Below are positions 1 to 8,657 of a stretch of DNA of 64,000 nucleotides, one piece after another. The translations under genes and the position numbers were made by a program. Within the stretch, counting starts at the first letter, position 1, and each line of letters opens with the position of its first letter. The notes under the pieces are model-generated. The model made no database searches and had not been told where the DNA came from. It saw only the letters and a program-made list of their open reading frames with translations. The stretch is from positions 45,129 through 109,128 of IMG/VR virus record IMGVR_UViG_3300050821_003529; one strand, given 5' to 3'. Source of the stretch: a virus.

Positions 1-207
1 AAGTGTGCCGTTTGTCGTAAGCCATTTGAAAGAACTCCGCATATTGATCACGACCATAAGTGCTGCCCTAAGTTAAAGAGTTGTGATAAGTGTCGTCGTG
101 GTTTGTTGTGTGAGGGCTGTAACATAGGGTTAGGAATGCTTCAGGAAAATCCTGAAATATTGTCTAATGCTATTCAGTACGTCAATAGTTATAAGAAGGA
201 ACAATGA
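1..207 (+). CDS. Endonuclease VII-like protein, C-terminal part (cut by window edge)
   Basis: The frame is open from the first base and ends TGA at 205-207, so the 5' part lies outside the window. The 68 visible residues show paired cysteines (CAVC near the start, then CC, CDKC and CEGC) and a central HIDHDH motif. This is the zinc-bound HNH signature of the T4 endonuclease VII family (Holliday-junction resolvase or free-standing HNH nuclease). A second family member sits at 23659-24051 with nearly the same core (IDHDHKCCP, then CGKCVRGLLC). The stop overlaps the next start as ATGA. Family assignment is strong; whether it resolves junctions or acts as a homing nuclease is unknown. Confidence 0.85.
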   Translation, partial: KCAVCRKPFERTPHIDHDHKCCPKLKSCDKCRRGLLCEGCNIGLGMLQENPEILSNAIQYVNSYKKEQ

Positions 208-857
208 AAAATATCAATGGTCGTCAGTATGAGGATTTTTTAGCACCAGCAGAAAATCCCATCAATAGTGTTCACGATATGAAGACCACGCAAGCAACTA
301 TAAAAAAGTTACTCGCTAATGGAACTCCAGATTGGGTTCGTTTCCCGCATGATTATAAAGCATTTGTTAAGGAAAGTTTTGCCCAAGAAAAAGAAATCAG
401 CGATACGATGGCGAAAGCCTATCAGATCGAAGATCAAGATATCTTGGCAAATCCCGAAGGTAGAAAAGTAAACGCCATATCTACTCGTGATTTTATTCAG
501 AAACTTCGAGATAATGGGGTGCATTGTTTCACTGTTGATAATGGATACCCGCCTCAAACAGTTGCTTTGTGGGCTATTCGAAAGTGGAGTGATCAAGCAG
601 TTTACGTCTGCTATCTTCAAGTACCAGCTATGTATGAATGGAGTGTTTTGAAGTTGGATCGTCACAATGTTCCCCAGGGAGAAGATTTCAGGGGATGGCG
701 AACTGTGTTGTCTCAATTAATAATTAAAGAAATTGTTACTGAAGATGAGGCTCATCGAATATTCGGTAAGCCAGCTTTGAGTAAGATTAGTAGAGTTTAT
801 AGAAGAACTTTGTGGCTATTTCGTAATGGAAAAAGGCACGAAACTTCATCGTTGTAA
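204..857 (+). CDS. Phage protein of unknown function (217 aa)
   Basis: Not recognised. It starts with ATG overlapping the endonuclease stop (ATGA), which supports translational coupling. The protein is soluble-looking, with no membrane segment or signal peptide. The C-terminal third is basic (SRVYRRTLWLFRNGKRH). The middle has a compact region with aromatic residues (VHCFTVDNGYPPQTVALWAIRKW). Its place just before the virion genes suggests a late gene, but that is inference only. Confidence 0.7.
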   Translation: MKNINGRQYEDFLAPAENPINSVHDMKTTQATIKKLLANGTPDWVRFPHDYKAFVKESFAQEKEISDTMAKAYQIEDQDILANPEGRKVNAISTRDFIQKLRDNGVHCFTVDNGYPPQTVALWAIRKWSDQAVYVCYLQVPAMYEWSVLKLDRHNVPQGEDFRGWRTVLSQLIIKEIVTEDEAHRIFGKPALSKISRVYRRTLWLFRNGKRHETSSL

Positions 858-923
858 ATTTCGTCACCGGAACGTAATCCGGATTAGTTCTCAGAAGAAG
901 TCTAGCCTGAGAAAGGACATGTT

Positions 924-1613
924 ATGGATAAGAAACAAGAAGTCAGTGATTTTCTTTTGTCTGTAGATAAGAAAGTTGAGAAGCCTCAAGAACAGGCTCC
1001 AGCAGTACAACCTATAGCAGCCGCCGCACCAACTACGTTGGAAGGGGCTATCGCTATGTTGGTTCAGATGCAGGTGGAAAACCAAAAGCTGACACAGATG
1101 ATGTTTCAGCGAGAGGCTCGAAAAGAAGTTGAAGAACGAGCATTAATTGAAAGAATTGAACAGAGAGACAAGCAGCGCCGATTGAATGCTAGAGAGTTCG
1201 ATAGAACTCGTCTGCTGACTCAGGCGCAGTGTAAGCATCAGAAGGGTCTAGGTAAGGGCAGTATTAAAGGTCCAGTTGTCGACTATGCTGTTTATCTTCA
1301 TACCTTTATCGATCACTCTCAGACCATTATGTGCCGAATTTGTAAGATGAAGTGGAAACCAGGAGACACCAAGGAATTCTTGATGATCAGTGGAAAACAA
1401 GTCACAAATCATACAAAGGTCGGTTGGGCAGAAGCCGTCGAGATGACTAAGCAGTCGACGGATAAAGAGTCTAGTTCGGAAGCTCCGTTGCACGTAGACG
1501 GCGACATTGCTTTGTTGTTGCAAGGTCGTGATCCATCCTTTATCTCAGCGCTATTGAGTAGTCCTGAAGGTAGAGCGTTCTTGGAACGAACTAAAGATCA
1601 GCCAACAGTATAA
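924..1613 (+). CDS. Putative zinc-binding protein, paralogue of the 29292-29861 product
   Basis: 229 aa. It starts at ATG 924 after AGAAAGGAC. The N-terminal half is charged and Ala/Gln-rich, probably helical or coiled (about residues 55-100). Near residue 102 there is C-x-H (QCKHQ), and near 135-150 the block LHTFIDHSQTIMCRICKMKW, giving a C-H...C-x2-C zinc-ribbon-like set. The same order and spacing (CSH, then HTFVDGNQMIKCVMC and a Trp) occurs in the leftward gene 29292-29861, so the two are paralogues in opposite blocks. The gene is followed by a strong terminator at 1635. Function unknown; scaffold or nucleic-acid binding are both possible. Confidence 0.75.
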   Translation: MDKKQEVSDFLLSVDKKVEKPQEQAPAVQPIAAAAPTTLEGAIAMLVQMQVENQKLTQMMFQREARKEVEERALIERIEQRDKQRRLNAREFDRTRLLTQAQCKHQKGLGKGSIKGPVVDYAVYLHTFIDHSQTIMCRICKMKWKPGDTKEFLMISGKQVTNHTKVGWAEAVEMTKQSTDKESSSEAPLHVDGDIALLLQGRDPSFISALLSSPEGRAFLERTKDQPTV

Positions 1614-1634
1614 AGAAGTCGTTCTACCGCTTTA

Positions 1635-1666
1635 CCGGTTGTGCGATAACAACCGGATTTTTATTT
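1635..1666 (+). terminator. Rho-independent terminator
   Basis: Perfect 8-bp stem CCGGTTGT / ACAACCGG (1635-1642 and 1649-1656) with a 6-nt loop, followed directly by ATTTTTATTT. It lies between the 229-aa gene and the first large virion gene, so it separates two rightward transcripts or attenuates one. Confidence 0.85.
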
Positions 1667-1675
1667 GAGGCCTAG

Positions 1676-2770
1676 ATGCCCACATCTTCTTTAAGTACCG
1701 TAAAGCTTCAGGATATAGTCACAATAGCGCAGGGATTTGGTGATATTGCACCTGTCCTTAATGTCCCTCAGTCTTCTGGTCAACCCGCCAAAACAATTGC
1801 AAACGATGTTATGAATGCTATCTGCGCTCTACCTTTTCCTCATAAATGGAACGAGATCAACTTACCTCAATTTTATACAAACTCGTTTCAACAGGATTAT
1901 GCGGGTATAAATCTTGACGGCTCATCTATTTTTAATTTGTCGTGGTTAGAGAGAGGAATTGTAGTCGATATTAACAATACTGCTGTTCCTAAGCCGTGGC
2001 GTCAGGTTGAAGTAGGTCGTCAGTTGCCACAACAGACTGGTATGCTTTTTAATTCTGCTACGAATTCTCCGTTGTTTTTGTGCAATTGGTTTCCAAATCG
2101 TACGTTGTATTACGGTCAATGGGGTAAAGGAAATACCGGAAGCACTTCTTTCGGTAATAATCCTGTTGCGGGTTCCGTATATCAGCCGCTAGTTAGTCCT
2201 AATTTAACAGCGATGCCGTTTAATCCTATTTTGCAGATTAAGGATTCTAATAACAATCTTTTGGTCTTGACAGTTTTCGGAACTGAGGGCGTGAACCCTC
2301 CTGTAGCTCCTCCAAATTCGGCTCCGGGTTTCTTGGTGACTGCAGCAACTCGTCAGGACGCTTCGACTACAGTTTGGACTGTAGTTGATCCAAATGGTGC
2401 TGGATTTAGAATTCTCCCTGCTCCGTCTCAGACTGGTGTCGTATGGCAGTTTAGCTTATGTGGACAGGCGGTGCCGGTTAGATTCACAAGTCTTTCGCAA
2501 ACATTAGCTCCGTTGCCGGATGAATACGAACCTATTTTTCGACAAGGATTTATTGCTCAGTGCTACAGATATTCTCCGGAAGCGAAAATCAGAGCGAAGT
2601 TTAAAGAAGAGTGGGCATTGTGGCAAGCAGCTGCATACTCTATGCGAGCCAAGGAAGACTTCGAATTAGAAGAGAACAGTTTCGTTCCAGATCGTGGAAT
2701 AATGGGTGGAGTAGTTGGTCGTCAACGTTGGTTCGGTCCTCAATGGCCGTTCCAGTACCCTACCAGATAA
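1676..2770 (+). CDS. Virion protein, possible head-tail adaptor or tail protein
   Basis: 364 aa, no close match recognised. It is rich in beta-forming residues, Asn and Pro, as in phage structural proteins. The C-terminus has a characteristic segment LPDEYEPIFRQGFIAQCYRY followed by a charged helix. The 3961-4890 product ends the same way (PIPDSYSDIYNNLFLGESLAV) and shares an internal IxDxNNxxxxL element, so the two look distantly related. The position ahead of the nozzle and fibre genes supports an adaptor or tail-tube role. The homing endonuclease cassette follows it. Confidence 0.65.
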   Translation: MPTSSLSTVKLQDIVTIAQGFGDIAPVLNVPQSSGQPAKTIANDVMNAICALPFPHKWNEINLPQFYTNSFQQDYAGINLDGSSIFNLSWLERGIVVDINNTAVPKPWRQVEVGRQLPQQTGMLFNSATNSPLFLCNWFPNRTLYYGQWGKGNTGSTSFGNNPVAGSVYQPLVSPNLTAMPFNPILQIKDSNNNLLVLTVFGTEGVNPPVAPPNSAPGFLVTAATRQDASTTVWTVVDPNGAGFRILPAPSQTGVVWQFSLCGQAVPVRFTSLSQTLAPLPDEYEPIFRQGFIAQCYRYSPEAKIRAKFKEEWALWQAAAYSMRAKEDFELEENSFVPDRGIMGGVVGRQRWFGPQWPFQYPTR

Positions 2771-2831
2771 TATTAATAATAAAAGACTTATAGTATTTAT
2801 AGCGAAAATTAGGCGAATATTTAATTTGTTC

Positions 2832-2860
2832 TTGACAATAGCCTCGTGTTGTGATATACT
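2832..2860 (+). promoter_or_regulatory. Sigma70-type promoter of the homing endonuclease gene
   Basis: TTGACA at 2832-2837 and TATACT at 2855-2860 with an ideal 17-bp spacer. The ribosome binding site AAAGGAG (2867-2873) and the ATG at 2878 follow closely. It is the only such promoter I saw on the plus strand, and it gives the endonuclease its own expression within the late region. Confidence 0.8.
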
Positions 2861-2877
2861 CTTATAAAGGAGAAAAC

Positions 2878-3501
2878 ATGGCACAATTTTACGCTTATTT
2901 GTGGCTAAGAAAAGATGGGACTCCATACTATGTTGGTAAAGGCCGAGGTAATCGGGCATTTACAAGTAGAGATCATACTTGTCACAAACCTGTAGATAAT
3001 TCACGAATTTTAATTTTATTGAGAGACTCTGAAGAGGAAGCTTTTGAAACTGAGAAAGAGTTAATTGCAAATTGGGGACGAAAAGATTTAGGAACTGGTT
3101 GTCTTCGTAATCTTACGGATGGTGGCGACGGAGTATCTGGTATCATTTTTACTAAAGAACATCAGGTTAATGCTGCTAAAGCCGGTGGAAAATTTTGTGT
3201 TGAAAATAAGATCGGCTTCTTTAATCCTGTAAATAAAGAAATTTGTAGAGAAGGTTCTCGCAAAGCGGGTAAAAATAACGTCGAGTCAGGTCATCTTCAA
3301 AAGATTTCTTCAATAGGTGGTAAGGTAGCTGGAGCATTAGCGGCAAAGAGAAATGTAGAAAGCGGCCACATGTCGGCAGTGGGTAAGAAATATGGCGGTT
3401 TGAATAAAGAAGAACATGTCGCAGGTTCTAAACGTTATCTTCACATCCGTTGGCATGTAAATCGCAATATTATCAATTCTTCTTGCCAGTACTGTAAATA
3501 G
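2878..3501 (+). CDS. GIY-YIG homing endonuclease with NUMOD3-like repeats
   Basis: About 207 aa from ATG 2878, chosen over an upstream in-frame GTG because AAAGGAG lies just before it. The N-terminus (YAYLWLRKDGTPYYVGKGRGNRA) is a GIY-YIG nuclease core, followed by an E-containing helix (ETEKELIANWG). The middle has several G-GK-xA repeats with NVESGH motifs (about residues 95-185) like NUMOD3 DNA-binding repeats. The end RWHVNR...CQYCK resembles the tail of phage homing enzymes. It is a free-standing mobile gene between two virion genes, with its own promoter and terminator; no intron ends are visible. Confidence is high for the family, and the DNA target is unknown. Confidence 0.88.
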   Translation: MAQFYAYLWLRKDGTPYYVGKGRGNRAFTSRDHTCHKPVDNSRILILLRDSEEEAFETEKELIANWGRKDLGTGCLRNLTDGGDGVSGIIFTKEHQVNAAKAGGKFCVENKIGFFNPVNKEICREGSRKAGKNNVESGHLQKISSIGGKVAGALAAKRNVESGHMSAVGKKYGGLNKEEHVAGSKRYLHIRWHVNRNIINSSCQYCK

Positions 3502-3523
3502 ATTTTAATTATCGTAATCTCAG

Positions 3524-3551
3524 AGCCGCCCATAAATATAGGCGGCTTTTC
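3524..3551 (+). terminator. Rho-independent terminator after the homing endonuclease
   Basis: 7-bp stem AGCCGCC / GGCGGCT (3524-3530 and 3541-3547) with a 10-nt AT-rich loop and a TTTTCT tail. It closes the endonuclease cassette 12 bp before the next virion gene. Confidence 0.8.
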
Positions 3552-3562
3552 TATTGGTGTCT

Positions 3563-3961
3563 ATGCCTGAATCTCCTGTTATCATTACCGTACAACCGCA
3601 GAATCAATCTGTCCTCCATGGGAGTACGGCGACATTTTTCGTCGTAGCGAAAGCAGACGGCGTGTTGTCATATCAGTGGTTTACGACGGATCATGCTATC
3701 TCTACAGCTTCTGGATTCACTCCTTTACCTGGAGCCGAAGCTGATGGGTTCTGGCAAATTACTGGAGCACAAGGCTCAAGTTACACTACACCGGTATTGA
3801 GTACTTCGGATAACGGTTTTCAATTTATATGTTTAGTCACAAATGTGGAGACGGTTTCTCAGAGTATTGGTGGACTGAATGTGACAAATACTCCACAGCA
3901 GACACAACAGGTGCTATTCACTGAGACGTTGACGGCTCCTGCCTTTCTTTTGGTGAGTTAA
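3563..3961 (+). CDS. Immunoglobulin-like domain virion protein
   Basis: 132 aa from ATG 3563; TTG and GTG codons just upstream in frame are less likely starts. The sequence VQPQNQSVLHGSTATFFVVAKADG...YQWF...YTTPVLSTSDNGFQFICLV is a typical bacterial I-set/Ig-like beta-sandwich (residues 5-110) with the Trp core and a DxGxxFxC strand. Such domains decorate phage capsids and tails and can bind surface glycans weakly. The stop overlaps the next ATG as TAATG, so it belongs to the tail operon. No obvious ribosome binding site is visible. Confidence 0.8.
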   Translation: MPESPVIITVQPQNQSVLHGSTATFFVVAKADGVLSYQWFTTDHAISTASGFTPLPGAEADGFWQITGAQGSSYTTPVLSTSDNGFQFICLVTNVETVSQSIGGLNVTNTPQQTQQVLFTETLTAPAFLLVS

Positions 3962-4890
3962 TGGCGAATACGCTTACATCGACTTTAAATTGGTCTTTAC
4001 CGTACATAGAATATAGTCCTATGAATGCCGGTACAAGTAACGAGCCTGCGGTTTCTATTTGTTCAATGATTAGAAATTCTATGTTGTTTCTTCCGCCTAT
4101 TGGGTGGGCGTTTAATCGAGTTGAGGATTCTACTAAATCAACTCAAGTTAATGTTCAGGATTATACTTATACAAACACTGATTTCGGATTTTTGGAAAAA
4201 GCATCTTTGATAGATTCAAATAATCAAGTTATAGAAATTAAGGATGTTTATAATACAGCAGCTTTGTCTTTAGGTGGAGATCAACAACAACCTCATGCTG
4301 TGGCAGTTATTTTGAATACTCCTGGAGTTGGTTTTAAGATTCGTTTTATGGGTATTCCCGATCAAGTTTATACAATTGTTTTGACTTATCAGAAGCTGGC
4401 TGTTCAATTCGGCTCGTTTCCGATTACGTCTGTTATGAATGCTTCGGGTGGAACTACTGAATATGTTGGAACATTTGATCCGTTGTCGTTCTTAATAGGG
4501 CAGAGTGCTTTTGTATCGGGTCTTAAAACTGCCGCAAATAACGGAGCTTTTTCTATTGTGTCTGTCAATTTGACAACTTTGATACTTAATAATCCAAATG
4601 GTCAAGCTGAAACCGATCCTGGTTTGGTAATAAATCAAAGTTGGGCACCAATTCCGGATTCGTATTCGGATATTTATAACAATCTCTTTTTGGGTGAGTC
4701 TCTGGCAGTTGTCGACGATACTAGATCGCAGATTTATAGACAACGTGGAGTCGCAGCTTTCTTGGCGAAAGCCGAAGGGCTGTCCGACACTCAAAAGAAT
4801 ATATTTGCCCAACAATGGTTTGCTCAGGGCAGAGAGCAAAATTCGGTAACGTTGAAACTTCAACAGGGAGTTCAAGGTAGAGGGATTTAA
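3961..4890 (+). CDS. Virion protein with embedded beta-module, adaptor-like
   Basis: 309 aa, TAATG-coupled on both sides. Residues 1-160 resemble the 1676-2770 product in layout. Residues about 163-218 form a small beta-module (YVGTF...GQSAFVSGL...NNGAFSIVSVNLTTLILNN), which recurs in the next two proteins and looks inserted. The end (WAPIPDSYSDIYNNLFLGESLAV, then a helical stretch) matches the C-terminal pattern of the 1676-2770 product. I infer an adaptor or tail-tube component next to the nozzle-like protein; the exact position in the particle is unknown. Confidence 0.65.
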   Translation: MANTLTSTLNWSLPYIEYSPMNAGTSNEPAVSICSMIRNSMLFLPPIGWAFNRVEDSTKSTQVNVQDYTYTNTDFGFLEKASLIDSNNQVIEIKDVYNTAALSLGGDQQQPHAVAVILNTPGVGFKIRFMGIPDQVYTIVLTYQKLAVQFGSFPITSVMNASGGTTEYVGTFDPLSFLIGQSAFVSGLKTAANNGAFSIVSVNLTTLILNNPNGQAETDPGLVINQSWAPIPDSYSDIYNNLFLGESLAVVDDTRSQIYRQRGVAAFLAKAEGLSDTQKNIFAQQWFAQGREQNSVTLKLQQGVQGRGI

Positions 4891-7800
4891 TGAATTTACT
4901 TCAGGCACATGGAGCACAGCCTCAAAAACAGCCTCGGTATACGCCTATCTTTATGGATCGGGCGTTTACAGGATTGTATACTCAAAGAAACGTGCTGCAT
5001 GATCCTTCTGATGTCGCCACAGCTAGATTTTATGGCGGTCGTCCAGACGCATTGTGGATGGGGAAGAATATCGAGCTTACAAATCGCTTGACTCTTCAGC
5101 GTCGTCCCGGTCTGGTTCCTTTTTCGGCTGACATATATCCTACCACCCCTTTACGGGCATTTTCCTTCCAATTAACAGATGGTACAATTAGAGTTATCGT
5201 AGATACTGGAAGTACGGGACCGCTTGCTATCTCGTCTGTTGCGTCCTCTGTCGGTTCTACGGCTGTTTATACCGGAGTTTTTCCTAATGGCGGTAGTAAT
5301 GCTTATCAGGGATTTATTTTTCAGATCGCTGGTTTTGCGACAAACCCTGGGAATAATGGAACCTTTACTGTCACAGCTTCAACCACAACAACTTTGACTG
5401 TTTCTAATTCTGTCGCCGTGTCAGAAATCCATGTGGCGACTGCGGTATCGGCAGGCGCTGTTTATTGGGATGTTCAAAACGGAACTACTACATTTTTGTT
5501 TGGAAAAGGTGTCGGTGCTGGTCAAACCTATTTTCTAGCTGTCGCCGGTATTTTGTACATGGGGGACGGAGTAGAAACCAGAATATATACTCCGTTAAAT
5601 CCTAATGGAACGATTTTTAGTTATGGAGCTTTAGGTCCTTTAAATGCTCCAGCAGTAGTAGCTACGCCGTCTGGTACTGCGGCTGGAACTTGGCAAGCGA
5701 GTACATGGTTTTCGACGATGGGATTGATTGTCGATCCTAATGGTAATATTCAACAGTTAAATTTTATTAATAATCCGTCAGTAGTGATAGGTTCTGTGGC
5801 TGTTTTAGGTACGTCTAGTACAGGCGGTCCTACTTGGAATCAAACTCCAGGTAACACTACATCGGATAATACTGTTACTTGGAGAAATCTAAGTGATGTT
5901 ATTCCGTGGATGCCGAATTTCCCATTTGAAACAGAAACTCAGGCTTTTAGTACAAATGCTCTGCGATGTATTTGTTACGATCAAGCAACCGGTTGTTTCT
6001 TTGTAAATATTTCAAGTCAAGCAACGGCGAATACGGGTCTGTCAAATCCATTCGCTGCTGCAGGTTACGGAACTGCAAATCCTCCACCTCCAGGTACTGT
6101 TATTCCAGATCGTCAAGTAACTTGGATGAGTTTGGGAAATATAAATAATATTCCAAATGGATACTGTCAAGGCATATGGCGACCTTCCCAAGTGATAGCG
6201 ACTCCTCCACCGTCTGTTCGTATTCTGGAGCCGTTTACATTGCCGCAGCCGGGTCATCCACTTCCTGCGGGAACTATTTATTTGCAGGAAAACACCGGTT
6301 CCGGTACAACAGCAGCAAGTAATACTTCTATAACATGGCAAACAGCAGCCGGTCAAACTACTACTGAGCCAGCAGGTTCAGATGGAAGTACTCTAAAGTG
6401 GCTATGCGTAACAGCAACCAATAACGGAACTGGGCTGTGGCAATCGGGAACTCCATACATTGGGTGGTCTTCTCCGGGTTCAGCGTTCGGAGTTGTTAAG
6501 GACAATAACGGAAGTTTGTGGGTTGCGGCTAGTTCAGGAACTTCAGGCGCATCCGATCCGTTCGGTAACTCTGGTGCTCAGCTGTATTACCAAACTGGTC
6601 ATGTCTATGGTGTTGGAACAATTATCATAGATTCGAATTCTAATCGTCAACAGGTGACAGCTTCAGGAACATCGGGAGGTTCGGCTCCGGTTTGGAATAG
6701 AAATCAAGGCGGCACTACTGTTGATAACGGTACTTTGCGATGGCAGAATTTGGGTTCCGCTTATGGTTTCGGACCAGTTCCGGATGGAACTAATGGTCTT
6801 ACATGGGTAAACGTAGGACGAAGTGCTGTTTGGATTGCAAGTCAAAAGTATTATTTGCCTAACGCAGGATTTTTTGCTCCTATTTCAGTTCCATTGGGTG
6901 GTGCTAATGTTAATGATGGAACTAATATAGAGTACGTAGTTCAAACAGGAGTTTCAGGAAGTAGTACTCCAACATGGAATACTTCAACAGCACCGGGTTC
7001 AAATGAAACGTATGATCCGTCTCCTGCGGCTGCAGGTGGTGTAGTTTGGTATAATAATGGGCCGTTTAAGCAGAATTCGTTATCATTCTCTACATCTCTT
7101 TCGTGGGCGTACTCGTATAAAGCACGAACTTTGACAGATTTTTATTCAGTATTAATACCAGGAACTAGCACCCCACAAAATATTCCTCCTCCGGGTCCAC
7201 CATTTAATGGTGCTTTACCTGCTCCAACTGGAAGTGAGACGGGTTTTATTACGACTGCGTCTCCTGCTACAACTTTGACAGGAGCTAATGCGGGAGCCGT
7301 GTTCTCTGTTTACGGTCAATATTCTCCTGATATTCAATTCGATACAATTGTGATATGGCGTTCGGCTGACGGCGGCGGTCCTACGCAGATGTTTGAATTG
7401 ACAGAAATTCCTAACATTCCGTCTCAGGCTGGCTCTGGTAAGTATACAGTTAATGGAGTAAAATATGATTGGGTATTTCAAGACTTTCTACCTAGCGTTG
7501 CGACAAACCAGTTTCCGGGTTTGAATCCTCAAATTATAGCTCCGATAAATGGTATTAATAATCCTGCTCCATCGAATTTCTTGCCGATGGTATTTAATTT
7601 TCAAAGAATTTGGGGAACTGTAGGACAAAATGTTTTATCTAGCGGAGGTCCTGATACTCCAACTGGGAATGCCAATTTCGCATTTCCAGCTATTAACTCA
7701 TTGCCTTTCTTGGCTTCCGTTACCCGTTTAGTTAGAACTCCGCAAGGGATAATAACATTTACGGTGGATTCTATTGAATTAATAGCTGGTGGTCCTGCGA

Positions 7801-8657
7801 CAGCAACTTTCTATTCAGTTACATTATGTCCTGGCGTGGGGTTGTTGAGTTTCAATTTCTTGGATGTTTATGCGGGAGAAATATTCTTCTTTAGCGCTGA
7901 TAACGAATTCATGGTATTGAGTCCTAGTTTGAATTTGGCGAATTTCGGTTTCCCATTAGGCGATCAATTCGCCAATTTGCCTTCTTCTGGTGTTTCGGAT
8001 ACGACGTGGAATGCCGCTACTGGTTATGTGGCTGTTCACCAAAGTGGAATAGATAACTGTATTTTTGTTTGCGACGGTGCTACAGGTTGGTATCGGTTGA
8101 ATCCTAGACAAGTTCCCGGTGGTTTGCAAGGCGCTGAACCTATCTGGAGTCCATTTGCCGCTATTACTGGTGGATGCCACATGGTTCAGAGTATTGAGTA
8201 TACTCCGGGTATTAAGGCTTTGCTGGTAGGTGCGTCAACTGGTGGACACAATATTTTGAAGAGAAGTTTGTCCGTTTTTACTGATAATGGAACACCATAC
8301 GATGCAAATTTCACTATGGGTGGAATTATGTTGGCTCATCCTGGTCAACGAGCGTTGTTAAAGTTCATAGAAGTGGATTTTTCTGGAGTGGATTTTACTC
8401 CTACGGTTTCATATTTATTGAATGAAATATCCGGAACGTTTACTCCGTTTACACAAGAGCCGGTGTTCGATCCGCCTTCAATTTACGGAACAACCATTTC
8501 TCCGGCATCATATAGTCCTAATCGATATTATTTTGCGAGTAATCCGTCGCTAGCTGTTTGTCGTCACTTGCAAATTAAGGTAGACCTAGGAACAACTTCA
8601 AATGGCGACGAGTTGTATAATTTGACTATTTTTGGAAAATTAATTGTTGAACTATAA
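4890..8657 (+). CDS. Large tail nozzle/hub-like protein with inserted binding modules
   Basis: 1255 aa. The N-terminus (FYGGRPDALWMGKNIELTNRLTLQRRPGL, about residues 45-75) matches the Asn...Thr...RRPGL region typical of podovirus nozzle/tail-hub proteins (T7 gp12 or P22 gp10 type). The rest is beta-rich, compatible with a propeller. Inserted segments include the GTF/NNGTFTV beta-module at about 116-185. There are also at least three W-x-Y...G...D-N-R-QQ...GTSG...P-W-N...TT-D-N...W-x-N-L repeats at about 267-334, 567-625 and 647-725, with a looser copy near 480-560, resembling CBM5/12-like carbohydrate modules. The C-terminal 400 residues have the continuous hub-like sequence. TAATG junctions occur at both ends. 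Confidence 0.75.
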   Translation: MNLLQAHGAQPQKQPRYTPIFMDRAFTGLYTQRNVLHDPSDVATARFYGGRPDALWMGKNIELTNRLTLQRRPGLVPFSADIYPTTPLRAFSFQLTDGTIRVIVDTGSTGPLAISSVASSVGSTAVYTGVFPNGGSNAYQGFIFQIAGFATNPGNNGTFTVTASTTTTLTVSNSVAVSEIHVATAVSAGAVYWDVQNGTTTFLFGKGVGAGQTYFLAVAGILYMGDGVETRIYTPLNPNGTIFSYGALGPLNAPAVVATPSGTAAGTWQASTWFSTMGLIVDPNGNIQQLNFINNPSVVIGSVAVLGTSSTGGPTWNQTPGNTTSDNTVTWRNLSDVIPWMPNFPFETETQAFSTNALRCICYDQATGCFFVNISSQATANTGLSNPFAAAGYGTANPPPPGTVIPDRQVTWMSLGNINNIPNGYCQGIWRPSQVIATPPPSVRILEPFTLPQPGHPLPAGTIYLQENTGSGTTAASNTSITWQTAAGQTTTEPAGSDGSTLKWLCVTATNNGTGLWQSGTPYIGWSSPGSAFGVVKDNNGSLWVAASSGTSGASDPFGNSGAQLYYQTGHVYGVGTIIIDSNSNRQQVTASGTSGGSAPVWNRNQGGTTVDNGTLRWQNLGSAYGFGPVPDGTNGLTWVNVGRSAVWIASQKYYLPNAGFFAPISVPLGGANVNDGTNIEYVVQTGVSGSSTPTWNTSTAPGSNETYDPSPAAAGGVVWYNNGPFKQNSLSFSTSLSWAYSYKARTLTDFYSVLIPGTSTPQNIPPPGPPFNGALPAPTGSETGFITTASPATTLTGANAGAVFSVYGQYSPDIQFDTIVIWRSADGGGPTQMFELTEIPNIPSQAGSGKYTVNGVKYDWVFQDFLPSVATNQFPGLNPQIIAPINGINNPAPSNFLPMVFNFQRIWGTVGQNVLSSGGPDTPTGNANFAFPAINSLPFLASVTRLVRTPQGIITFTVDSIELIAGGPATATFYSVTLCPGVGLLSFNFLDVYAGEIFFFSADNEFMVLSPSLNLANFGFPLGDQFANLPSSGVSDTTWNAATGYVAVHQSGIDNCIFVCDGATGWYRLNPRQVPGGLQGAEPIWSPFAAITGGCHMVQSIEYTPGIKALLVGASTGGHNILKRSLSVFTDNGTPYDANFTMGGIMLAHPGQRALLKFIEVDFSGVDFTPTVSYLLNEISGTFTPFTQEPVFDPPSIYGTTISPASYSPNRYYFASNPSLAVCRHLQIKVDLGTTSNGDELYNLTIFGKLIVEL

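Noticed and set aside
309-716. 135-aa antisense open frame
   Set aside because: Shadow of the 217-aa gene; no ribosome site, and the forward product is coupled to its neighbours.
866-915. Small hairpins (CCGGA/TCCGG and CTCAG/CTGAG) between the first two complete genes
   Set aside because: Short stems with no T-tract; not convincing as a terminator or riboswitch.
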